A DNA stretch of 64,000 nt from Panicum virgatum (Eukaryota > Streptophyta > Magnoliopsida > Poales > Poaceae): NCBI RefSeq assembly GCF_016808335.1, contig NC_053150.1, forward strand, positions 42,249,607 through 42,313,606, given 5' to 3'. A program made the translations under genes and the position numbers. Under the pieces are notes generated by a model. The model searched no databases. It worked only from the letters and a program-made list of their open reading frames with translations, and had not been told where the DNA came from. Shown one piece after another: positions 45,529-54,735 of the stretch (the stretch's first letter is position 1; each line of letters starts with the position of its first letter).

Positions 45529-46514
45529 TTTTGGTGGACTCGGATGAAAAGAGAGGTCGCTAAATATGTGTCCGAATGTGACATCTGTCGCAGAGTTAAA
45601 GCTAGTCATCTCAAGCCAGCAGGAACTCTTCAACCTTTGAGTATTCCTGAATGGAAATGGGAAGATATTAGTATGGATTTTATAGTTGGGTTACCTCGGA
45701 CCCAAAAAGGTTATGACTCGATTTGGGTTGTGGTTGATAGACTAACCAAGTGAGCACATTTTATTCCAGTCAGTACTCGTTATTCCACAAAAAGATATGC
45801 TGAGTTATACATTGAGCATATCTTATGTCTGCATGGTATACCCAAGACTATTATCTCGGATCGAGGAAGCCAATTCACTGCTCGCTTTTGGGAACAATTG
45901 CATACTTGCTTAGGAACTCGTGTGATTCGTAGCTCTGCTTACCACCCTCAAACAGATGGCCAAACGGAGAGAATCAATCAGATTCTTGAAGATACGCTCC
46001 GTGCATGTGTCTTAGCCTATCCACAGAAATGGGATCAATGTCTGCCATTAGCTAAATTTTCTTATAACAATAGCTATCAAGAGAGCATCAAAATGGCACC
46101 ATTTGAAGCATTATACGGTCGTCGATGTCGAACACCTTTGAATTGGTCTGAAGCGGGTGAAAGAACTATATTTGGGCCCGACATGGTTCAAGAAGCCGAA
46201 GAACAAGTCCGTCTTATTCAAGAAAATTTGAAAATCGCGCAGTCTCGGCAGAAGAGCTACGCTGACAAAAGGACTGATCCACTCGTCTTTAAAGTCGGTG
46301 ACCATGTCTACTTAAAAGTATCACCTTGGAAAGGTGTTCAAAGATTTGGAGTAAAAGGAAAATTAGCACCCCGGTACATTGGTCCATACCCAATTGTGGA
46401 GAGATGTGGCCCTGTAGCTTATCGGTTGGATCTTCCAGCGAATTTTTCGGCAATTCATAACATCTTTCATGTGTCACAACTGAAGAAGTGTTTGAGAATT
46501 CCAACTGAAGCTAT
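45529..46514 (+). pseudogene. Integrase of the nested gypsy element, truncated before the chromodomain
   Basis: Zn-binding Cys pair in ECDICRRVKASH; core Asp in SMDFIVGLPRTQKGYDS; second Asp in ISDRGSQFTARFW; Glu in TDGQTERINQILED; C-terminal domain with GDHVYLKVSPWKGVQRFG and GPYPIVERCGPVAYRL. A TGA at 45751-45753 interrupts it after VVVDRLTK. The homology ends at HVSQLKKCLRIPTEA (about 46514). The chromodomain and 3' LTR usual in this group are missing, and the next base belongs to the surrounding copia-type element. Confidence 0.9.
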
Positions 46515-47601
46515 TGTAAAAGTAAAGGGCCTTTGTGCAAAAGGCACAACCTTATCCTTTCCCAGGACCATCGCACGGACGGCTTCCACGCTCGTCCGGC
46601 TCGCGCGGACGGTTTCCGTGTGGCTCGTCCGGCGCAGAGGAACCGCCGCGGCTTTTCCTGCCGCCTGCCGCCGCTGCCTGCCCCTTGGGGGTGCTGCCGC
46701 CGCTCTCTAGCGCCCCGCCGCCACCTTCGCCGTCGCCAGCGTGGGGCGCCGGAGGGCGCCGCGCCGAGCGCCGCCACAGGCGCCACCGCGGTCGGCGTGC
46801 GCCGCCGACGCTCCGGTGCCCCGCCGCGCGGCGCCCTGTGGGTGCGCCACCGCCGCACAGCCCCTGCGGCCACCGCGAAACGCCACCTCGGGCCGCCCCC
46901 TGCACCGGCCAAGGGCCGGCTGCCGATGGCGAGGGTGCGTGCGCCGGCAAAGCCGTCGCTGATGCGGCCATGGAGGATTCGCCGTTGGTGTGGGCGCCTC
47001 CGCCGATGGTAGCCAAGATGGTGGGATTCCTCGTCGACGGCGAGGAGCAGATGGCGATGCATCCATTTCCGGCGACCACCAAGCGTAAGGATGAAAAAAT
47101 CCATCTTCCAGTGTAAAGAAATGTAAGTCCGTTGGATTCATGCTTATTTGCCGAAGTTTTAGGCCTTGTAGCCATGTTCGATTTTGCTCCAACCATGGTG
47201 GCCATGGCGTCCCATAGTCTCGAGACCTCATGGCCTCCTCTCCTCCTTTTCTTCTTATCCAACGGCAAGAACAACGACAAGAACAATACATTAAGATGAA
47301 CCTGTCATTTGCCGTGATGCAGAAATTCCTCCATCTTGCCGTCGTCTCCACAAACGGTAGTGAGTCCTTGTCCTCCTATTTGCTTGTGATGATGTCGTTC
47401 TTCTCTGTTTTTTCTCATTAGGCAAGAACAATCATCAGGATGTGAGGCTGACATGCCTCGTCTTGTTTGTTTGCGAGAGGTCTCGTCGAGATCCGCAGGA
47501 AGCGAACGCGAGTTCTGTGCGTGACCAGTAGAGAGCAAACCGCAGGAAGCGAACTCGGCGAGTTCTGTGCGTGCGCAGTAGAGAGCAAATGCGTGATAAC
47601 G
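46515..47601 (-). other. Leader/interior remnant of the copia-type element
   Basis: GC-rich at the left (46560-46960), mixed at the right. No gag or pol domain is recognisable. Open frames in the GC block are low in complexity. A tandem duplication is present at 47500-47590. Confidence 0.5.
47500..47590. repeat. Two tandem copies of a unit of about 48 bp
   Basis: CCGCAGGAAGCGAAC...GAGTTCTGTGCGTG..CAGTAGAGAGCAAA occurs twice in a row with small differences, just inside the 5' LTR. Confidence 0.8.
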
Positions 47602-47782
47602 TGTCGTATAGTGAATGGATGTGTATTTCCAATGATTGATTGTTACTTATATATAAGATCAAAAGACATGTTCTTTTGTGATGATCCCTTCATGAATGAT
47701 AACTTCCTAGTGACATCATAATGATGTCATTAATCTAATTACTTAATTACAGAATTGATCACTAATTCCTAATTCCTTCACA
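47602..47782 (-). repeat. 5' LTR of the copia-type element
   Basis: 181 bp, TGTCGTATAG to CTTCACA on the plus strand. On the minus strand TATATATAAG near 47650 could be the TATA box. Confidence 0.88.
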
Positions 47783-47787
47783 ATTTT

Positions 47788-47802
47788 TAGCACGGAGGGG
47801 AG
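47788..47802. mobile_element. Right end of the interrupted Stowaway element
   Basis: TAGCACGGAGGGGAG followed by TA. Completes the element at 36970-37210. Confidence 0.75.
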
Positions 47803-47804
47803 TA

Positions 47805-48480
47805 AGTAATAAAAGACTGGTAAGCACCGTTGGTCTGTGACGCCGGCGCGAGTCTTTTTCATCTCATGGACATTGGACACTACATGACTTTGACTCGCCA
47901 CTCAGCCCATGGAGCAAGTAGGATGGATTTCAGTGGACCGGTCCGGCTGAAAGCTGAAGCAGTGGTCCCATGGAAAATGCCACCCCGGACGTCGCCGTAT
48001 AGCGCTGCAATGGCAATGGCCGGGTTTGAGCCTTGGAGGAGCTTGACCTGATCCTCCAACGGCAGCGGTCAAGCCGGTCACATCCGGCCATTACCGGCGG
48101 CGCAGAATTTACAACAATAACATAGCTTTTTTTCCCAAACAAGTTGGGGTAGACTAAAAATGAAACCCGAAAGATATAAGTTCAAGGTTCAGTCACATTG
48201 ATGGCTAGTCTCCAAGCGCTCCTATCCAAAGCTATGTCTTTAGAAATATTCCAATCCTTAAGGTCTCTCTTAACCGACTCATCCCACGTCAGTTTAGGTC
48301 TACCTCTACCCCTCTTTATATTGTCGACTCGCTCAAGAACTTCATTACGCACCGGCGCCTCAGGAGGCCTTCGTTGGACATGTCCAAACTAGCGACGGAG
48401 AATTTATGTGGCGGAAATGGCGGGCTGGAAAGATTGGGCCTCTCGGCCTTCTTTGCTCATGGGCTGAGCCAGCATTCTGG
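47805..48480. repeat. Tandem unit, copy 2, right part, with repeat R
   Basis: Continues the unit after the Stowaway element: GCGAGTCTTTTTCATCTCATGG, GGATGGATTTCAGTGGACC and repeat R. Interrupted by a LINE tail at 48112-48390. Confidence 0.78.
48112..48390 (-). mobile_element. LINE 3' end fragment, 5'-truncated
   Basis: On the minus strand it encodes the end of a LINE polyprotein: FGHVQRRPPEAPVRNEVLER, KRGRGRPKLTWDESVKRDLK and LDRSAWRLAINVTEP, then a stop and a tail with repeated TTG (ATTGTTGT). The flanks repeat about 14-16 bases of the target (GGCGCAGAATTTA left, GCGACGGAGAATTTA right), and unit 1 shows the empty site. Confidence 0.88.
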
Positions 48481-48920
48481 AACTGCTGCTGCTCGGCGGA
48501 GCACGACATCATGCGGGCCTTGCACTCACTTTGGTCGCTTGACAGCAGGAGTTTCCGCCTCGTCAACCAAGCGTACATGGTCCTGCTACGTAAAAAACCA
48601 GAAGCACTGGAAGACCAATAAGCTTGATTCACAGTCTTGCAAAACTGGCCACACAGGTCTTGACCTTGCGACTAGTGTCACTGATGGACACTTTAGTCGC
48701 TCTGAACCAATGCGCATTCATCCGGGGTCGTCTCATGCATACATGAGAATTTCAGAGCAGTTCAGCTCTCTTGAAGATTGACATCCCAAAGGCTTTCGAC
48801 ACGGTAATTGCAAGTTTCTTCTCTTTACTGGCTCACGTGGGTTTTTCTAGGAGATGGCTCAATTGGATTTCAATACTTCTTTCCACTGCATGTACAAGTT
48901 ATCTTTGTTTAATGTTTAGC
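48480..48920 (+). pseudogene. Relic of a LINE reverse transcriptase
   Basis: Pieces in several frames match plant LINE RT: LDSRSFRLVNQAYMVLLRKK, then NFRAVQLS, IDIPKAFDTV and GFSRRWLNWISILLSTA. Many stops and shifts. Opposite in strand to the LINE tail at 48112-48390, so a different insertion. Confidence 0.8.
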
Positions 48921-49097
48921 TTAGCACTTCAAGAGTTTGAGTTGTTCTCTTTTTATGTAATATCGATCTTGTATGAACTTTGAACCTTGCTCTTCTCTAC
49001 CTTAAATGACAAAGTGGAGCTCCCGCAATTTTTTCCAAAATAAAAAAGAAAAGAAAAGGCCATCGTGGAGAGGCGCGCGGAGACAACACGGAAGCAC

Positions 49098-49378
49098 AGT
49101 TATTAGGATCGGATCGGACCGTCCGGTCCGACCGGTTGAACCGGAGGCTCTGCTGGTCCGATCCATGTAAAAGATCGGCCTGCAAGCGAACCAGAGAATA
49201 TCCGGTTGAACCGGGGGATTCGAATCCTGCACGCAGGGCTCCACCCAGAGAAGTTACCACTGCACCACTTTATGCCATGTGTTGTATACTACTAATCTAT
49301 TTGAACTGTTGGTTCAACCGATCAGAACAATGAACCGAGTACACTAGTGGTTGGATTGCTGGTCCGGTTCTAATAACT
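49098..49378. mobile_element. MITE with AGTTATTAG ends
   Basis: 281 bp between AGTTATTAGGATCGG and CCGGTTCTAATAACT (inverted, with small differences). The inside has CCGACCGGTTGAACCGG-type palindromes and a GGATTCGAATCC word that resembles a pol III B box. Confidence 0.7.
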
Positions 49379-49966
49379 ATGCATGGAAGTCATCGTAGCG
49401 CTGCAAAGGCCGAGTTTGAGGAGCTTGACATGAACCTGATCCAGTGATCCTCCAGCAGCAGCGGTCACAACCGGGCATTACCGATGGTGCAGCAACGGAG
49501 AATCTTTTTTGGGTGGAAATGGCGGGGTGGAAGGGTCGGGCATCTCGGCCTTCTTTGCTCATGGGCTGAGCCAGCATTCGGGCTTTGATTTCTCTGCCTC
49601 CTTCTTAATCAATTAATATGACATTTATAAAAAAAATTAAAAAACTTTGATGTGAGAACATTAGACAAGGGACCGTTCAACAATATGATAATTTATATGG
49701 CATTTATAATCATGACACTATGGGAATTTACACCAAGTATCACTACCAAGAACGAAAAAATTGAACCAAAAAATTGGGCGACCCAGCCAATGCGGCATGA
49801 TCTTTTTGTGTGGCTTCTTGTGTCACACCCCTCTACGATCTAGCTTAATTATGTACACAATCAACCGTCCCCATTGGTGCTTCTTTCCTAGTACCTGCCG
49901 TGCTAATTGACCATGAAACCTACGCTCCTCTCTCCTCGACGTAGCTTGCCGTCCACCGCAGTGCAT

Positions 49967-50123
49967 TCAGTGGCGGACCCAGCACTAGGGTCACTAGGGC
50001 TATGGTCCTAGTTTTAGCCCTTAATTGCAGTGGACAAAAATACTTTTTTTTCTATTGCCAAAGACAAATAACTGATGTCTAACGTAATGGCTCTAGTCTT
50101 TGGTGAATTCTGGGTCCGCCCCT
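49967..50123. mobile_element. hAT-type MITE in the dead kinase copy
   Basis: 157 bp between TCAGTGGCGGACCCAGC and CTGGGTCCGCCCCT. Flanked by CAGTGCAT (49959-49966) and CAGTGCGT (50124-50131), an 8-bp duplication with one mismatch. The other kinase copy shows the empty site. Confidence 0.85.
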
Positions 50124-50253
50124 CAGTGCGTCGATGTGTGACCCGAGGTCGCCGTCTCGGTGCAGCACCTCGGCGTGGACCGCCGAGTTTGGGAACTTTT
50201 GCCGATGCAGTTCCTGATGGCTTTGGCACTCTCCTCCAGCGTGGTCTTGACCC

Positions 50254-50544
50254 TTTTTTTTTAAGCACCTCGGAGCATTGGGAAATTATGTAAGAACTCA
50301 GTTGGGCACCCGCACTGACGGCGCGCTCAACGCAGATGGGCTGCTGGGAATTCCGAGGACGCGCCTGCCGAGGCTTACACAAGCACACACACCACACACA
50401 TGTACATGCACACACACGCACGCACACCCGGTACCCCTTTGAAATAAATCCCGGTGCGACACCGGCGTCCGCTCCCGACGGGAGTTGAACGCGGGTGGGT
50501 AGCGCTCCACCCGAGCGTTCTACCACCAAACCATCGGCTCGTTC
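50254..50544 (-). mobile_element. tRNA-derived SINE in the dead kinase copy
   Basis: On the minus strand: AGCCGATGGTTTGGTGGTAG (A-box region), GCGTTCAACTCCCGTCGG (B-box region), a (TG)n stretch, and a terminal run of A (50254-50262 as T on plus). Flanks resemble a duplicated GGTC..GACGACGG target, and the other kinase copy has the uninterrupted site. Confidence 0.85.
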
Positions 50545-51369
50545 GCCGTCGTCGACCCTCATGTTAACCTTCTCACCATCAACCATCTTGCCTTTGCCGT
50601 CGTTGATGTCCTCCCCTATGACCGTGAAAACAAACCGACCAATCTGGAGGTAGTTGTCCATATCGAGTACGGGTCTATGGGACCACCTCCCTCATGGTGG
50701 GCCTGAACTTCGGGTTCTGGCTCAGGCACTTGTACGCCACCATAGCAGCCCATTCGGCCCCTTGGCACGAGTACTGGTAATCCATGGCTCGGTCCGGTAG
50801 AGCTTGTCGGGCTTCTTGAGGTAGGGCCTGGCCCAGTCCACCAGGCTCTGCTCCCTATGGCATCGGGCCCTGTCGACGGACCGGCGACCCGTCAGAAGCT
50901 CCAGGAGTACCACTCGAATGCTGTAAACATCTCTCTTGGAGATCAAGTGCCTCGTTATGATGTACTCAGGTGCGGCGTACACGTTCGTCCCCATGACAAG
51001 TGTCATGACATGGGTCGCGTCGCCCTGAGGCCCATGCTTGGCGAGCCCAAAGTCGGACAACTTGGTATTGTAGTCTTGAAAGCCCAAAGAATGGGGTCGG
51101 GTTAGGCAAAGATCATGCGTGACAATTACAGTGAGATACATTCATCGAGCTATCAAGGCGATGCTATCAGACTACCGCTGTCGATCGGCATCAAGTTGTT
51201 AAGCTACTGATGCTTTGATGCTAAGAAAATGCTAATGCGGCTGCCTTGAGGCGCCATATTCGGGCAGCGACCTGGAGGCGAATATTTTTTTATTTTTAAC
51301 CTAATTTTTAATTTTATTTTAAAAATAACCCACCCGGACATATATTTGCAAATCTAACTTTTTAGTTGC

Positions 51370-51595
51370 GCCGGTCTGCGTGGCGTGACAAAAACACGCT
51401 GTCGCGCCCATGCATCGGCGTGACAAGATGTGCCACGTTGGCACGCTTCGGAGCGCTCGAAAGGGGGTTGGCACGCTTCGGAGCGCTCGGAAGGGGTCTG
51501 CCAGCTCATATTCCACGTGTCAATCTTGTCACGCCACTCCCACCGGCGTGACAGTACAGCTTTGTCAAGCCACCCCCGCTGGCGTGACAAGGTCT
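51370..51595. repeat. Alternating GGCGTGACA / TTGTCACGCC words
   Basis: GGCGTGACA occurs at about 51380, 51418, 51544 and 51580, and its complement TTGTCACGCC or a near form at 51525 and 51564. A direct repeat of GGCACGCTTCGGAGCGCTCG (51437 and 51469) lies between. Probably inside a transposable element. Confidence 0.7.
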
Positions 51596-51599
51596 GATC

Positions 51600-53250
51600 T
51601 TAGAAAAATCATATTTTTTCATACGAACTCGGATGGAAATGATTTTTATACAAAAATTATAGCTCTCAACGAGATCTACAACTTTGTAGTTTTGAGTTTT
51701 TTCATTTGAAGTCATTAAGATGGTTAAATAATTGATTTAAATTTTTGACAACATATTAAGCACTTTACCTCTATCGGATCATCTCTAACTTACATGTTTA
51801 TCATGGTTCTACAAATTAAGTTCTATATAATATTTGATATATGAAATAGTATGGACTAAATAATAATAGTTTGATAAGAGATACAATGAGAAATCAAACT
51901 ATATCACCATTGAGTACGGAATATAATGCAACACTCTAGGTATTATTAATTATAGCTTTAACTTGTGAGTTGGTCGATGCTAATAGCGCGGCTAGTTTTG
52001 CTACGTTTTGTTTTTTTATTATAAATACTTTGTTGTAGCAGGCTATTTTGTTTGTTCCCCTAGAGTTTGTTCTTCAACCACTATACATCACTAAGTCTTA
52101 TTATACATATTTTCACATTGCCTATCAAATTACGTGCATATACATTATATCTATTTTGTACAAATCAACTCCGAAGTTACATGTGCATATATACAACCGT
52201 TTTGCCACCACCACCTGCATGGAGACTTCTCTACTACCGTTGTGCCGAATTTCTTAGGGTCCCTGACGTTGTTGGAAGCCCATATACAGATAAGCATACA
52301 AAACAATCAATAATTGTGTCATTCTTTTGCATCCATATATTATGTTGTTTTCACCCCATCATAATGCCCCATCATTTTACTTCCATCTATCAGGATCAAC
52401 CTGTTTCGATCCCCCATTAGACGTTTCATACGGCGTAGGGGTGCGAGTGCTCGATCACAGATTTTACTTTCTAAGTTTCTTTCTCCACGATTTTCTCTTT
52501 TTTGAAAGTTGCTAATAATAGTACATATGTATAAATTTTAGACAACTATCACATGCTTTTTTCAATATAACTATTAGATAATAATTTTTCAGCACAACTT
52601 TTACGATACTTATAATTTCTATGAATTTTTTTTCAACCAACTTTTTATAGGATACTTTTTTAACAAAATATGTACAACTTTTTTTCAGCCTCTTTACTAA
52701 ATGATAATTTTGAACATAACTAAAATTTTCTCACGATTTTGATGCATAAGTTCGTCATAAAAGCTTGTGAAAAAATTTATTTTTCATAATTTTCTAATTT
52801 TGGAAAATTATAATTTGCAAATATAATCTTTAAGTATAATTTTTCACACATCTTCACTAAAGATAAATTCTCATCGTAACTTTTCATGACGTGCATAACT
52901 TTTATGTATAACTCTTTTTTAATAATTTGAAATAAATAATTTTTTAGCACAACTTTTACGGAACATACAAGACTTAATGCATAATTTCCTAGAATAACTT
53001 AGACAGGATAATTTTTTAGCACAACTTGTATGAAGATGTTATCTGAAAAATTTCTCACAAATTTTTAATGCTCAAATACGCACAAATTTATTATGCAACT
53101 TGTAAGTACAAGTCTCAGTATAATTTTTAGTATGACTTTCATATAAAAGTTGTGAATAAAACTTGAGACATAAAGTAGAAGGTAAATAGGAAAAATCTGG
53201 AAAAAAAATAAATGTAACCCTTATAGAACGTTAGGGGAAAAACAAACATG
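51600..53250. other. AT-rich non-coding region with diffuse repeats
   Basis: No gene. Words such as ATAATTTTTTAGCACAACTTTTACG recur at about 52580, 52935 and 53010 with differences. The start (51600-51720) shares a stretch with the right edge of the window (63880-63985), including GAGATCTACAACTTT. Confidence 0.5.
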
Positions 53251-53524
53251 AAAAAAAAAACACTTGTGCCATCACGTCACTCACATGGGTGGTGCAATTA
53301 ACAGCTGCTACACCACTGCCACATAGCACGCCAGCACGGGACCTCAGTAATGGATTCGTCAGAAAAAAAGAAAGCAGAGGAGCGCTCTGCAGTAGAAAAA
53401 TATGGAAAGGAAAGGAGACTCTCCCCGCGTGTCACATCGATTGCTGGGGAGCCAAGTAGTGCGCGATGGCCATAATGGAATCACCCGTCGTGGAGCTGGT
53501 AGGCTGTATGATCCTTCTTCGCGC

Positions 53525-53860
53525 AGGATGGATTTCATTTCGGTGGACAGAAAAGGAGAGTAGAAATTTCTGTAGACCGGAAGATGCCGGTCCGTGTCCA
53601 TCCGAATGCTGAAGCAGCGGTCCCGCGGAAAAGGATACCCCGGAGACTAGCCGGACGTCGTCGAAGCGCTGCAAGGGCCGGGTTTGAGGAGCTTGACATG
53701 AACCTGATCCTCCAGAAGCGGCGGTCAAAACTGGGCATTACAGACGGCGCAGCGACGGAGAACTTTTTGGGTGGAAAGGAAATGGCGGGGTGGAAGGGTC
53801 GGGCCTTGTCGGCCTTTTTGCTCATGGGCTGAGCCAGCATTTCTCGAAAAGCTGCTTGCT
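53525..53860 (-). repeat. Local repeat R, copy in block 1
   Basis: Collinear with 49384-49590 and, more distantly, with 35826-36070: TTTGAGGAGCTTGACATGAA, GGCATTACAGACGGCGCAGC, GGAAATGGCGGGGTGGAAGG. The minus strand has a 101-codon frame without a known domain. Confidence 0.65.
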
Positions 53861-53959
53861 ACTGGACCCTTTTGGGCTTTGATTTGTCTGCCTCCTCCTT
53901 CGTATGCAATTAATTAATATAATATTTTGTGTGCATCAGGTTCTAGGTTTTGAGTTCAA

Positions 53960-54250
53960 CTCCGTGTGGGAATAAATATTTTAGAATTTAACAGTGTTGT
54001 ACTTTCAGTAGTGGCGCTTGTGCTAATTTTGTTAATCTCGAGGATTTACCGGTGCTCAGTTTTCTAAAATGCTCATTCAGTGGTTTTAGAATTTAACAGT
54101 GTTGTGCTTTCAGTGATGACGTATGTGGTGACTTTGTCAATCTTAAAAATTTGCCGGCGCTCATAGGTGAGTGTGACTTCATCAATCTCGAGGATTCACC
54201 GACGCTCAGTCTTCTAGAATGCTCATAGATGAGTGTGTGCGTGCGTTGTG
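53960..54250. repeat. Short direct repeats, non-coding
   Basis: TTTAGAATTTAACAGTGTTGT occurs at 53979 and 54084; AATCTCGAGGATT(T/C)ACCG(G/A) occurs at 54034 and 54187. AT-rich and without a reading frame. Confidence 0.6.
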
Positions 54251-54597
54251 AGTATCTGAGTTGTACTATAAAATCTAAAAAAAATTATAATATTTATAAG
54301 AAAATTAAAAAAATCTTTTGATGTGAGAACATTAGAGAAGGCACCGTTGAACAATATGACAATTAATATGTCATTTATAATCATGACACCATGGGCAATT
54401 ACACCAAGTATCACTATCCAGAACGAAAAAATTGAACAAAAAAATGTGGCGACCCAGCCAATGCGGCGTGGTCTTTTTGTGTGGCTTCTTGTGTCACATA
54501 CTCACATCCCTCTACGATCTAGCTCAATTATGTACACAATCAATCTTCCCTTTGCTGCTTCTTTCCTAGTACCTGCCGTGCTAATCGACCATGAAAC

Positions 54598-54735
54598 CTA
54601 CGCTCCTCTCTCCCCGACGTAGCTCGCCGTCCTCCGGTGCCGCCGCAGCGCGCTGATGTGCGGCCCGAGGTCGCCGTCCCGGTGCAGCACCTCAGCGTGG
54701 ACCGCAGAGTTCGGGAACTTTTGCCGGTGCAGTTC
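54598..54735 (-). other. Former C-terminal tail of the kinase
   Basis: In frame with exon 3 after its stop: ELHRQKFPNSAVHAEVLHRD, GDLGPHISALRRHRRTASYV, GERGA, stop. The same tail is recognisable in the duplicated block. With it the protein would be 469 residues, close to the length of RIPK-type kinases. Confidence 0.75.

Larger units (their letters stand above)
37211..47782 (-). mobile_element. copia-type LTR pair holding a nested gypsy element
   Basis: Short LTRs at 37211-37409 and 47602-47782, with ATTTT outside both (37206-37210 and 47783-47787). On the minus strand a polypurine tract (AAGAGAGATCAAGAGAGAG) precedes the 37211-37409 LTR, which makes it the 3' LTR. After the 5' LTR (47602) the sequence GTTATCACGC may be a decayed Met-type PBS. 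Only about 200 bp (37410-37607) and 1.1 kb (46515-47601) of its own interior remain; the rest is the gypsy insertion. No copia pol was found. Confidence 0.85.
49920..51075 (-). pseudogene. RLCK-VII kinase, duplicated exon 3 (dead)
   Basis: The minus strand encodes the second half of a Ser/Thr kinase: [20 protein letters not shown] (DFG kept), [20 protein letters not shown] (APE kept), [38 protein letters not shown]. It then loses frame through small deletions near 50785. Only exon 3 and part of the preceding intron are present, with no G-loop, catalytic Lys or RD loop. The splice acceptor reads CAA where the parent gene has CAG (51076-51078). A hAT MITE (49967-50123) and a SINE (50254-50544) interrupt the C-terminal tail, which ends in a TAG at 49920-49922. 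Confidence 0.9.
49384..51240. repeat. Segmental duplication block 2 (kinase 3' part and flank)
   Basis: Collinear with about 53640-55475: repeat R, then TGATGTGAGAACATTAGA, CCAAGTATCACTA, CGACCCAGCCAATGCGGC, the kinase tail, exon 3 and intron sequence as far as ATGCTAAGAAAAT. The two blocks differ by many substitutions and separate insertions. Confidence 0.85.

Noticed and set aside
49200..49260. tRNA gene-like word GGATTCGAATCC
   Set aside because: A B-box-like word without an A box at the right distance or a cloverleaf. It lies within a MITE.
50380..50420. CA/CACACA microsatellite as a separate repeat
   Set aside because: It is the internal part of the SINE at 50254-50544.
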